From Oscarella lobularis (Eukaryota; Porifera; Homoscleromorpha; Homosclerophorida; Oscarellidae), in the NCBI RefSeq assembly GCF_947507565.1, contig NC_089192.1, forward strand, positions 372,001 through 436,000: 64,000 nt of DNA. Reading direction: 5' to 3'. Shown in pieces: positions 11,768 through 22,339 of this stretch. Under the pieces are notes generated by a model that was given only the letters and a program-made list of their open reading frames with translations, did not search any database and had not been told where the DNA came from. A program made the translations under genes and the position numbers. Each line of letters begins with the position of its first letter. Positions within the stretch are counted from its first letter, which is position 1.

Positions 11768-12655
11768 ATGAGAGCTATTGGCTTTCTAGCGTTTGCCTTT
11801 CTTACAGCAGGTCTAACCGCTCATAAAAGTAAAGAGTGCATTGACCCTGGCAGCGTCATTTCCGCAAACATTCAAGTGAAAGTGTGCGAGGTAAGTAAAA
11901 TGCTTGCAGTCCGTATAAAAACATTCACGTCTCTCAAATCGTAGAGCGAAAACGAGCAGAACTGCAGCAAACAGGTGCGACTAAGTACTAGAAACGTTCG
12001 GGTTCGCTACGGTAAACATTATCTAGGCCAGAGGACCGCCAGGCAAAGCCGGACCGCCAGTATAAAGCGTGAAACGTCTACTCGTATCTCGCCCACACGC
12101 TCTCGTACATAGGGTCCTTGTGGAGACATGGGGCCACAAGGAGAAGAGGGAGAGAAGGGAAAGATGGGGGAAAGAGGTCCGCGAGGACACCGAGGTACGC
12201 TTGCTATCTATCTAGGCAGCACGCACAAGCCCCAAACCCGTTAACGAACAAAAATTCCATTATATATGCAGGTGAAAAGGGTATGTGCGGAGCAAGAGCG
12301 ATGACAGAATATTGCAAGTCTTAAGAGATGTAAATTAATGTAATGCTACGTTGCTTCTTTACGTGCAGGTCAAATGGGAACAGCTCGTTCTGCGTACTGC
12401 ACGAGCGCAGCTCATCATAATCAGTGCTGGCCGGAGATGCACAACATTACGTTCACCCTAAGCTACAGGTGCCCACCCGTGATTTCCCTAGGTCTGGTGA
12501 ACGTCGACGCCGGATCGCACGTAAACATGCGAGTGCGCGCGAAAGTCGAGGACGTCACGAAATTCGGATTCACTCTCAAGATGGAGTCCTGGAGCGACAG
12601 TGTTACGTACGAAATGGAGTATTCTTGGACGGCATGCCCAACAGCTTGCCTCTAG
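11768..12655 (+). CDS. Secreted collagen-stalk H-type lectin C
   Basis: It starts at 11768 with a signal peptide (MRAIGFLAFAFLTAGLTA). A cysteine neck follows (ISANIQVKVCE, then SENEQNCSKQ), then short Gly-X-Y exons (ARGPPGKAGPP, GPCGDMGPQGEEGEKGKMGE) and the H-type lectin domain (HHNQCWPEMHNITF, CPPVISLGLVNVDAG, FGFTLKMESWSDSVTYEMEY, SWTACPTACL). The last intron (12314-12368) is GC-AG with the donor gcaagt. Reading through it would hit a stop, and splicing gives EYCQMGT, matching lectin E. H-type lectins bind GalNAc-like sugars and usually trimerise; the collagen stalk suggests a bundled recognition molecule. It is the closest paralogue of lectin D. Confidence 0.85.
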
Positions 12656-12957
12656 TCGTAACTGCTACAATCCAAGCGAAAAACATGTTGCACGCTTAGC
12701 TGCTGTCTTGTCTCGTGCGTGTGTTTGTAGAGCTGTCATTCAATCTGTAATGCCCCAGGACTCAGTTTGCATAGAACGGCCTGTCAGCAATACAACGCAA
12801 GAGATATCATCGGGGAGTTTACACCGCATGAAATGACGCTCGTCTGTATGTACAGTACATCAATGCAACTAGCCTATCACTTAAGAAATTCGTGTGGGTT
12901 CACTGAGTAATCTTTTCGGATTTCTGGGTGCTTTTTGCTAGCTTATTTAGTTTACGA
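12656..12957 (+). pseudogene. Lectin C 3' region and decayed copy of lectin E's first exon
   Basis: This stretch matches 14175-14670 in order: gctgtcattcaatctgtaat versus the same block near 14270, gggagtttacaccgcatgaa versus one near 14520, and finally ttttcggatttctgggtg followed by ttgctagctt at about 12914-12951, which in lectin E encodes the signal peptide FFGFLGVVLLA. In this copy the equivalent of the E start codon is GTG and the frame soon closes, so it is a non-coding relic of exon 1 of a lectin E-type gene. From 12958 to 13039 I see nothing further. Confidence 0.7.
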
Positions 12958-13039
12958 GGGACACCACTGTTGTCTGTGCCAAAACGTTTTCATCCACGAG
13001 CTCGCGTTTGATTTTTGTCCTTTCCTAAATAACGCTTAT

Positions 13040-13165
13040 ATGATATCTAGCCTGCTGCCAATCAGATGTGAGACCTGTGGCTAATGGCCTGCACTCAAAT
13101 CTCTCCTCTTGAAAACGCGTAAATGGGCAATGAATGCGTAGATAGCTAGTGAGTATCCGTATCAA
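13040..13165 (+). promoter_or_regulatory. Lectin D promoter region
   Basis: This is the third copy of the lectin upstream block, with CCAATCAGATGTGAGACC, cctcttgaaaacgcg, gctagtgagtatccgtatca and then catttacgctttaccaacga before the ATG at 13199. It is more diverged than the other two copies. Confidence 0.5.
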
Positions 13166-13198
13166 GTGCCATTTACGCTTTACCAACGAACCAGCGCG

Positions 13199-14174
13199 AT
13201 GGGAGCTATTGGATTGCTTCTTGTTCTAGCGTTTGCGTTTCTTACTCCTGGTCTAACTGCTCCAATGAGCAAAGAGTGGGTTGAACCAGGCAGCGTCATT
13301 TCCGCAAACATTCAAGTGAAAGTGTGCGTGAAAGTGTGCGAGGTAAGTAAACGTATGCAGTCCGTATATAAAAACGCCCATGTCTTTCAAACGGTAGAGC
13401 GAAAACGAGAAGAACTGCATCAAACAGGTGAGATCAAGTATTAGAAACGTTCTGGTTCGCTACGGTAAACATTATCTAGACCAAAGGACCGCCAGGCAAA
13501 GCCGGACCGGCAGTATGAAGCGTAAAGCGGCTACGCGTATTTCGCCCGCACGCTCTCGTACATGTATATAGGGTCCTCGTGGAGACATGGGGCCACAAGG
13601 AGAAGAGGGACAAAAGGGAGACATGGGGCCACAAGGAGAAGAGGGACAAAAGGGAGACATGGGGCCACAAGGAGAAGAGGGACAAAAGGGAGACATGGGA
13701 GAACGAGGTCCGCGGGGACACAGAGGTATGCTGCTTGAGCCCAAAACGCCTGAACAAAGTTAATTACGTACGCAGGTGAAAAGGGTATGCCCGGAAACGG
13801 AACAAGAGAGACGATGGAATACTGCAAGTCTTAGTTAAGAGATGTATTATTAATGTAATGCGACGGCGCGTCTACGTGCAGGTCAAATGGGAACAGTTCG
13901 TTCGGCGTACTGCAACAGTCCGGCTCATCATAATCAGTGCTGGCCGGAGATGAACAACATTACGTTCACCCCGTGCTACAGGTGCCCACCCGTGATTTCC
14001 GTAGGTCTGGTGAGGGTCGACTCCGCGTCGCACGTAAACATGCGAGTGTACGCGAACCCCGAGAGCGTCACAAGGTTCGGATTTACTCTCAAGATGGCGG
14101 CTTGGAGCGACAGTTTTGTGTACACGCTGGAGTATTCTTGGACGGCATGCCCAACAGCTTGCCCCCAGTCGTAA
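13199..14174 (+). CDS. Secreted collagen-stalk H-type lectin D
   Basis: The start at 13199 (MGAIGLLLVLAFAFLTPGLT) was chosen over an upstream in-frame ATG at 13166 because it matches lectin C. The neck contains a duplicated VKVC (VKVCVKVCE), then SENEKNCIKQ, TKGPPGKAGPA and a Gly-X-Y exon with three exact 36-bp repeats (GDMGPQGEEGQK). The lectin domain has HHNQCWPEMNNITF, CPPVISVGLVRVDSA, FGFTLKMAAWSDSFVYTLEY and the end SWTACPTACPQS. A GC-AG intron (13824-13881) sits at the same place as in lectin C. The longer stalk may change oligomer geometry. Secreted sugar-binding recognition is inferred from family and signal peptide. Confidence 0.85.
13581..13700 (+). repeat. 36-bp tandem repeat in the lectin D collagen exon
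   Basis: Three identical 36-bp units at 13581-13616, 13617-13652 and 13653-13688, plus a partial fourth. Each encodes four Gly-X-Y triplets (GDMGPQGEEGQK). Lectin C has a single unit, so this is a recent in-frame expansion and probably variable between individuals. Confidence 0.9.
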
Positions 14175-14610
14175 CTGCTACAATGCAAACGAAAACGATT
14201 CCGTGTGCTGCATGCTTAGCTGATGTCTTGTCGTGACTCGTGCGCGTATGTTTATGGATATGATAGAGCTGCCATTCAATCTGCAATGCCCCAGGTCACA
14301 AAAAGGCCTATTGTTTGCTGCCAACAATACCACATCCCATCGTTATATCCGGCATTACTTCTGGAAGTACTAGTCAAGCGTTTAAACCGGCTCAATTTTC
14401 GTCTGTATACAGGCAAACTTAAGTTCGTGGCCCTAACCATGCAGCGCAAGATTTTTTGCAATCTGCTTAGTCGTTTAGCTATTGTTTGCGCAAGGAGCTC
14501 GCATATTGAGATGTCACCAGGGAGTTTAAACACCGGATGCAATGAACCACTGGATCCGGGGTCGATCGTAAGTAAATAGCACCGCCGCCCTCGCTACTCA
14601 TTCTTGTGAG
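14175..14610. other. Interval between lectins D and E
   Basis: It holds the 3' flank of lectin D, homologous to that of lectin C, and the upstream region of lectin E, homologous to 12790-12890. It lacks the CCAATCAGATG block found before C and D, so lectin E is probably regulated differently. Confidence 0.5.
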
Positions 14611-15587
14611 ATGGGTTCATCGAGCTATTTTTTCGGATTTCTGGGTGTTGTTTTGCTAGCTTGTACGTTAGCAAAACCCGCAGAGGACGAGTCAACGGGA
14701 ACTACAAAGCAATGCAGCAAACCCAAGCAAAATCAACTCCAATTCATCTCATACGGAAACATATGCGAGGTTTTGCGACCGATATTGCACTAAAGTGACT
14801 AAATCCTACGACACGTCTTTTAGGATAAGCAGAAAGACGGCTGCATTCCACTGGTAAGAGAATGCAAAATTCCTCTTATGTATGTCTATAAAATGGCCTT
14901 TTATTTAGCTTCAAGGTCCACCAGGAAAAGCAGGACCGATTGTAAAAGAATACTACAAGCATGTTCGCCTCTGACTTTTTTTTGCAAGGGTCGAACTGGA
15001 ATGAAAGGCGACAAAGGGTGCCCGGGAAAAACGGGGTCCATGGGGCCAAAGGGAGAACGTGGAGACAAAGGAGAAAAGGGAGAAAAAGGGGCAAAAGGAT
15101 GCCCAGGACCCCAAGGAATAGACGGTCCACCGGGACCCCGTGGCATAAATGGATCGAACGGTGAGCTAGCCTACGAAGTTCTATATGAGCTCGATCACGT
15201 ATTCCGTGCAGGACAGAAAGGCGAAAAGGGCAATGCATCAGATGCTGGGAGCTGTAAATGTAAGTTGAATCGAAAGTGAGTTCAGTTAACGATCCGGTTT
15301 CCGTAGGTCAAATGGGAAGCGTTGAATCGAACTACGTCACCCTCGAGGCAAATCACCCCCAGTCAGGCTGGCCTCAACTGCACGAGGTCCAATTCAACCC
15401 CTGCTTTGAAAACCCACCGAACGTCCTCACGGGAATGAGCCTGCTAGACAGTCACAGCACGAAAAATGTCCGAGTCGATATAAAAGCGACCCAAGTGGGC
15501 AGATACAATTTCACCCTCCATATTAGCTCGTGGGACGATTCTATTCTGTACCGCGTTCGCGCAACGTGGATTGCCTGCTGCGCGTAA
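14611..15587 (+). CDS. Secreted collagen-stalk H-type lectin E
   Basis: The signal peptide is MGSSSYFFGFLGVVLLACTL. Next come a cysteine-bearing neck (TKQCSKPKQNQLQ, then DKQKDGCIPL), LQGPPGKAGPI, and the longest Gly-X-Y exon of the three (GRTGMKGDKGCPGKTGSMGP to GPPGPRGINGSN) with two extra cysteines in the stalk. GQKGEKGNASDAGSCK follows, then the H-type lectin domain (HPQSGWPQLHEVQFNPCF, PPNVLTGMSLLDSHS, YNFTLHISSWDDSILYRV, TWIACCA). It has the same exon plan as C and D, but its last intron has an ordinary gtaagt donor. It is the most diverged of the three and probably an older paralogue with different ligand preference. Confidence 0.85.
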
Positions 15588-16034
15588 TAGCGCCCCCGTG
15601 CAGACTTGGAGAGTTTGTTCTTGTAAATGTGCCACATTTATTGTGGATGCGTCTGCATTCTCTTTTTTCGCGTTTCCGCTTGTGCCGAACGAAAGGGGGA
15701 CCCCGTTCCAGTTTACCTCGAGATTGAAGCGAATTTCTGCTACATGATGCCATGATTCCCTACATGGACGACTCGATCGAAGTCGCATGTTGTTCGTTTC
15801 GAGGGGAGAGCCAATTCGGACGCTTGGGGGGCGCTTGGGGGCCTTTCTCTTCGTCTTTCGCCTTTTGACACCGTCGTAGGTATGTCTTCGCCTAACGATA
15901 GCACGTCCTCCTTGTCCTAATCTATGGTCACGGTACGAAGAAGCACGAAGATCCGCGTAAGACGCACGCTAGCGAGAGCCTGCCCCTGCTCTCCGCTCTG
16001 TAGTCTAGCAGGCTCTGTAGAGGCTTCTTGAAGC
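15588..16034. other. Intergenic interval
   Basis: Between lectin E and the VPS9-domain gene. It contains a G-rich patch (about 15818-15842). I see no gene, repeat or clear promoter motif in it. Confidence 0.4.
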
Positions 16035-18998
16035 ATGGGAGACAGCAGCCGGCGACGAACGCTCCGGCAATTGGAGCAGCTGAAGGACGAAATGGAGTCC
16101 ATGCACAAAGCGCTACAGGAAACGACGTCTCGAGTCCAATCGCCTGCGAACGAAGGCACTGGGATCGAACTGGAGGCTCCCGTTGGAGAACGAAGCTCGA
16201 ACGACGCAAACGAAATGAAATTACGAATTCTAAAATTAAAAGTAGCGTAGATTTTCTTCACATTCCGAGTTGAATACAAACGAACTCGATTCCCCCTCCA
16301 GATTCGACGTATTGAGAGTGTTATGGACGAAATTCGTCGTCTCCCGGGCAACGACAAAGATGCAACGCCAAAGCATTTGACTCTGAAAGCGTTTCACTCG
16401 TGGGTCCAATCGAACGAGGAGATATACGAGCTCCAATCGAGAATCATCGAAATCTCCGTCGCACGACGCGAACGACGAACGAAAACGGCAATCGAGCAGA
16501 CGAACGATCCCAAAACAAAGGCCATGGACGCGATGCAGAACTTCTTCAAAGTCGATGCAAGAACGATAGAGTTTCGAGATCAATTGAGGTCGTTTTTGGG
16601 CGTTCAACAGCCGTCTGGAAGAAGCGAGAGTGGCGTTGCGATAAAGAAGACGTTCTTGGATGCCTTGTTCTCGCTCAACGCGGCCAATCGATCTTTTGAA
16701 GGTCGAAAGTTGAGGGAGTACGCGCGCGAGTGCTGGAATGAGGAGGATGGCGGCGAACGAGGCGCTCATCCGGCTCGTTATCACGATTTTACCCAGGCTT
16801 TGAGTCATTTTGTTGTCGATTCGCAGGCTTCTTATCACCAGAGGCAACTGGAGCCGCAAACGGTGCAGGTGAGGGTCCTTAGAGGTGGAGAGGCTGTAGA
16901 TCCTTAGACTATGGCTGCAGCTGAAAGTTGAATCGAACCTCATGCCTGCAATACATAAGAAATGTATGGAATACGTGCGTCAACGAAAGGAAGACGCTAT
17001 ACTGTCTAGGCAGTGTAAAAAGTATGCAAACGTCACGCAGGCACAGATGAGGTACACACAGATAGATAGTAGATATAGATATATAGATATGAAATTCCAT
17101 TCTAGTATACCTCCTCAATGCCAGAGCAATGAACCTGTTCCTTACATTGACGCTATAGCTCAGTTAAAGTAGGCGTAGACGTTCTGATCTCAAATGTTTT
17201 TATAATTTTCACTTTGAGGGCGACTTGTTTCTGCGTCATTCCCAGTCAGAAGCTGTATGGAGTGATGAAATCAGCTCGTTCCGTATTTTCTAAATTGGCA
17301 GAAAGTCAGCAAGACGCAGTCGGAGCTGGTACAAGTGCATATATCATCGCGTTAGGCAATTAATTGTTATTGTTTTCAAGACGATTTTATGGACATTTGG
17401 TGCTACGTTGTCATCAAAGCAGACCTGCCAGAGCTAGTCCGTTCATAGAATCATATACACTAATATTCTTGTCTAACTGTATAGTTTCTCAGGCGACTAT
17501 GTGCAACTACATGGCGGAATATAGCTGCCAAGGATTGACGCAAGGCGAAGCGGGATACTTCCTGTCGAGTCTACAAGGGGCAGCACAGTACATATTGTCT
17601 CTAAAGGACAGAGATTTGATCCCACTCAAGTCCCAAGCCTACTGAATGCATTGGTACAAATAAAATAGGTTTTTTATTTAGACATCGATCGTTTGCTATT
17701 TGCTGCCCTGACGAGACGAGGTCTTGCGCGTCGGCTTTGTTCTCACTATCCGGCATCATCTCGAAACAGAGCGAAATAGAAGGATACAAAGCCTACGCTG
17801 TTTTGCCTTGGACTATCAATGCATCAAGGTACAGTATCTAGATGTATGTGGGCACAGTAAGTGTGATACCCCTCTGCTAGGCCTTTATCTGTGGTACTAG
17901 TGAAGACGGGTAATTTAGAGGACAGAGCCAAGATTACGAGATTTTCGTAAGCGTCGATGGACCTACCTGTCGTAGAAAGGAAATACCTTGCTTCTTAGTT
18001 TGACTGATCAAAATGAAAAGGAATTTCATGTCATCGAGGAAACGTTGAAGAGGGGTAGGTCCGGTGGAGCGGATTTCTTGGATACACCCGAAGGACTGGC
18101 AATTGGATTCAAGTCGCACAATGGCGAGTCTTCCACGACTGGGGGAATCCTACTACTGTAATCTTCTGCTTCAGATTTGCCTGAAGATGTTGCACTGGTT
18201 CCTCTATCACCAAACAATCCTAAAGCTCAATACGATCGCACTCAGCTTTGCACCAGACTAAATCGTCTATCGATACCTTTGCCAGGTGGGGGAAAGTGCT
18301 CTTGGAGTCCCTATCACTGATTGCTACTAGATCCCATTGAATCAAAACCTCGAATATATGACATAACGGAGAAAATCCAATTGGAAATGCTTCACAGTTT
18401 CGAGACTGTTCATCAACACGACGACTCTCTTGAGCTAATCAAAGAATCACAGGTTATCACTAGGGTAAAATACTTTTATTTATTCGCTTGAATGGCTCTC
18501 CAGGTTCATCTTCAACATCTTGGCTATCTAACGTTGCTCGTTCAAATCGACGGGCTCTATTCGGACGTGATGCTAGCAGCCGTCCAATCGTTTCAAGTAA
18601 GAAATTTCGTCTCCTTGCCCCTACCTATGTGACCTATTGACAAAGGTGGCGTGGAATGCAAAAAATTCGACTCCAGGAAGAACGGATGGTCGACTGTGTC
18701 CGGAAACGCGGCGAAGAATAAGGGAAGAATTCTCCGCCGTTTGGAAAAAGATGACAAGGTACGATTCGAATTACCTGAAAAACACCCAACTGATTTTCTA
18801 TCTCTTAGACTCGGATTGATTTGCTCGACGGATCCGCTCTCCACGGTCCAAGGCGACGTGAAAACGTTTCGTCACTTCGTTTCCGAATGTCAGAAATCTT
18901 GGGGAATCGTCGTTCACGCGCCCGGCGTTCTCGGTCCGAAAACAATTCGAGAAATCGATCGACAACTGACTATTTTAAATCCATCTCGCCCGCGTTAG
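16035..18998 (+). CDS. VPS9-domain Rab5-GEF-like protein with coiled coil and C-terminal PG-binding-like repeats
   Basis: Exons join in phase into one long protein. The N-terminal coiled coil begins MGDSSRRRTLRQLEQLKDEM. The helical region ends QRQLEPQTVQ and splices (donor after 16868, acceptor before 16960) to KCMEYVRQRKEDAIL. The VPS9 core reads TNDFMDIWCYVVIKADLPEL, then LTQGEAGYFLSSLQGAAQYI. It continues through an in-phase intron after about 17629 into EGYKAYAVLPWTINASRP and SLTDQNEKEFHVIEETLKR. The C-terminus has LGYLTLLVQIDGLYSDVMLA with AVQSFQ and later GVLGPKTIREID, resembling the peptidoglycan-binding-like three-helix fold. VPS9 domains activate Rab5-family GTPases on endosomes. 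An in-frame stop at 17643-17645 and an AATAAA at 17658 lie inside the intron I propose, so a shorter isoform is possible. The stop at 18996-18998 is 33 bp from the BBS7 end. Confidence 0.7.
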
Positions 18999-19031
18999 TT
19001 TAGATAGCAATATTCTTTATTTGTTTTGTAT

Positions 19032-22000
19032 CTATGACTCACCGGCAAAAAATTGAAGCAACGACTCAAAGTCGTACTCTTCCAGAACAGTCATCAATTG
19101 GGGAACTTTGCTTTTCACGTTGATTCCCTGCATCCACACTATATTTGAAAACGAAAAAAACAAAAGACGCCTTTCGTACCTTGAATTTGAACTTGTCAAT
19201 AAACAAGTCAGTTATCATACGTATAGGTAAGTAAAGGAATTCAACAGAAAGTCCTCTTTAAATTCTAAAAGCTAGTAAGGAGGATATCATAGAGACGTTC
19301 CAAGTGAGAGGGCTGAAGTTTAAATTCCGCTTGAAGTTTATCAGCATTGTCTGAGAAAAGCCTTTGATATATTTTTATTAGACAGTGGATGGTTACTCAC
19401 CTAAGATTTCCTGATATTCCGCTACCATGTACTCCCTGCTTCCTTCGTGTACTTCCAACTCCTGAGGGCTCGGAAATCAAACAGGGAAATGCCATGAGGT
19501 GGGGGACTCCACCTTGAGTGCTTCAATCAGTTGAACTTTCTTTGCAAGTAAAAGCTGATGCTCGAGCTTTGGGTGTAAAAGAGTCAGAGTGTGAGACACG
19601 GATTCATCGTTGATGTCTGTAGACAAACGAAGTTCGTTGCCATCGTCCCCACAACGTTTTGCCCCCCACTACGTACCATAGGAAAGACTTAGCTTGATTT
19701 TTCTCTCAGTAGCCTTCTTCGAAAGAACGTCTTTTATGATAGAAATTGTCGAAACGTTATCAGACTTGAACATCGCCTCCCCTTTTCTGAATCAGACTCA
19801 TAGACTACATACCGGTAATCATAATAATCTAACCTGTATGTGCACTCGAGTTGAGTATCTAAGAACGTCGAGCGAAAGTACAACGACACTTGGTCATCAG
19901 AAGGGACACTGTACAAAAGAAGACGTCTTAAGATTTGATAGACTGACATTTTAGCTCCTCTCACCGTTCAGGAACCTCTGGCAGGCAGAACCATACCCAC
20001 GAGTGGACTTCGGCTAAACTAAACGGTCCCCCCAGCTTCAATACATTAAGTGGTCTTCAATGGAGAATTTCTTGCAGTTTGATTTGATTTTTTTGCGATA
20101 GGATGCTTACCTCGTGTCGTCAAACGAATGGACTCTTTGATGAAGGGAAAGCGGTTTGATGAAGTATTGTCGCAATTGGCACACTTTGGGTTGAATGCGA
20201 GGAGTGATATAAGCCTGAACGGTACCATATTGGCCCTCGATCGATCGTATCTGCACAAATACGCGCTAGACCCAATCGCATTGACATCTCTAGGAACCTA
20301 CTTTTAGCTGTAGCTGCTTCGTATTAGGTTGGCATCTGTACGTTGCCAACAAATAGTTCCCACTCTATATTATAATATGTTGATTTTGGTCTTCGTTTTT
20401 CCTCTCTTACCTCTACGTCGCACGCACTATAACTGACAACAGCTGTGCTGGAGTCAATGTCAAGAAGATCAACAGGAACGTCGCTCTGAACGAGGACGTA
20501 ATCGATTGATGTTTGAACCTCGAGGAAGAGCCCATAGGACGCGTCCTCGTCATTCAAAACAAACTTGTCTTTGACAGAGAACTTGGGACGAGAATTACAG
20601 CTAAGTTTCTCTTAATCTTTAATCTTACCTGAGGCACGGCTGAAACTGCAGTCTCAGTCATAGTCGACGCTTGATACTTTGCTCTTTCCTTGGTCACTTT
20701 CTCGTGCAACTCATCGATTTCCTCTCTCAATTTCTCCAGCCTGGCTTGACCTTCGGCGGTTATCTCATCGACGGCGGACGACGGCGGTAAAGAGGAGTCT
20801 ATTTCCTTCACAGACGGCTCCGTTGTGAAACCAATAACGTGACCAGCGTATGTCGAAACGACGACTTCGCGATAGGAGGACCGTCCAACGATGCCACCGG
20901 AAATAGAAGAAACTCCCTCAAGAAGATTCTAAAATATTAAAAAAATGTTTTGGTATTTTATTTTCTGATTAATTAACCATACGCTCTTGTGCTTCAGGGT
21001 TGGTTCTTTTGCTTCGTCCAAAGCGTAGACCTCCACTTGGCCGTCGTCGCGACCGACGAGTATGTCCGGCACGCCGTCGTTCGTCAGGTCATAGAGATCA
21101 ATACATTGAATGCCTAGGAGGAAATTTTCTCGTCTGGTCCTGTGATACGTTGACCTGACTTGCCTCCTGCTCCTCGCTCGTTTACCACTTCCCACTTAAA
21201 ACTGGGTCCATCACTAATATTATATATATATTGTATAAAGGCAGACGTTTGGCGAGGTGTCTACCTTTGTAGCTGAATGAGACCCATTTTGCCATCTAGG
21301 GTTCCATACAGGACTTCATCTGTGTGAGAGAGAGAGGAATAAAGATAAGGCCTTTAGCCAATCTGACGTACCGGGAGCGGAGTTTTTATTCAAAGCCAAA
21401 CATAGAGGTGGCCCAGCAACTTCACATTCGTACATCAGATCAGAATTCTACATGCATAGAGATAAGGCTAGAGACACGAAAAAGACTAAAGCAGACAAAC
21501 ATTGAGAACTCGTAGCATTCTGTCAGAGCAAGCCAAAACTGGCAAAATCTGAGAATCCCTTTAGAGATTTAGAGAGAATACATAATTTTTATATTTCAAC
21601 TAATAGCTGTTACCCTTCGCCACTGAGCAGACAAAGAACATCGTTAATCCGATCAGGAGAAAGATAATAGTTTAAGTCACTGCAGTCTCGATACTGATTA
21701 TAAATGTAGGTGCCACAGAGAAACAGATCTGCACCGTGAATGAACCTGAATAGAAAAGATACAATCCACATCTATTTAATTTTTTATTCTTTTTATAATT
21801 ACATCGATTGTATGCTTTCTGTGAGATTTGTGTCGAAATTAAAAAATTGCTTTCCTTTCTTCGAAAAGGCCTTGATTTCCGGCCCAGAAGCAACGAAAAT
21901 TTTGTCTTTGATGGCGTCCGCGGCTCCGCCGAGTTCCAGGCGAGATATTTCTCGACCAGGCAGCGTTTTGAAAACCATCTCAAGGGGGGGAAATTTAAAA

Positions 22001-22306
22001 AAATGTTAGGCTGATGAGAGCCCCTCCCTCTTCCTTTATTTACCGTTGCTTCTCCTTTTCTCACGCCAAAACAAGTCACTATTCCGTCGTGATCCGCCAC
22101 GGCAACCTAACAGTCACGTAATATGGGGCTCTGAATGCGTTTGGACGCGATTGTTGCCTTCTGCGATGCTGTAGGAGATCGAGCGGGAAGAAGTTTCATG
22201 GTTCGCGGCGATGTGATTGCCGTCTAAAAGGGTACAGCTCGCTGCGACCCAAAAATGACCTGATTTCGACCTGGTAATAGTCTCTTTTGCTCAAACTCAA
22301 GTCCAT
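19032..22306 (-). CDS. BBS7: BBS7, BBSome subunit
   Basis: The start at 22306 ([12 protein letters not shown]) matches human MDLILNRMDYLQ. Diagnostic exons: [78 protein letters not shown] with [20 protein letters not shown], then [20 protein letters not shown] and [33 protein letters not shown], and the end [16 protein letters not shown] with the stop at 19032-19034. The family has an N-terminal beta-propeller, a coiled coil ([20 protein letters not shown] here), a GAE-like domain and a C-terminal platform. It works in the BBSome, which sorts membrane cargo in cilia. It is full length by comparison and shares a very short promoter with TM9SF1. Confidence 0.97.
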
Positions 22307-22339
22307 GTCTCCGGACTAGCGCGCGCTGCCTTACCCGAA
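22307..22339. promoter_or_regulatory. BBS7/TM9SF1 bidirectional promoter core
   Basis: Only 33 bp separate the two divergent start codons, so both 5' leaders and any promoter must overlap. The spacer is GC-rich (gactagcgcgcgctgcc) with no TATA box. Confidence 0.6.

Noticed and set aside
13531-13827. Minus-strand open frames with Pro/Ser/Leu repeats opposite the collagen exon
   Set aside because: They are an artefact of the 36-bp repeats on the coding strand.
16236-16943. 235-codon open frame on the minus strand opposite the VPS9 gene
   Set aside because: It is a mirror of the well-spliced plus-strand coiled-coil exon, is Arg/Ser-rich, and has no family resemblance.
17643-17663. Stop codon and AATAAA that would end the VPS9 gene after the VPS9 domain
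   Set aside because: An in-phase splice (gtccca donor at about 17630, ttatttag acceptor) joins to a long open downstream exon. I keep the short form only as a possible isoform.
22140-22306. Possible X-box near BBS7 (gttgcc half-site at about 22153)
   Set aside because: Only one half-site is good and it lies inside the first intron, so it is not convincing.
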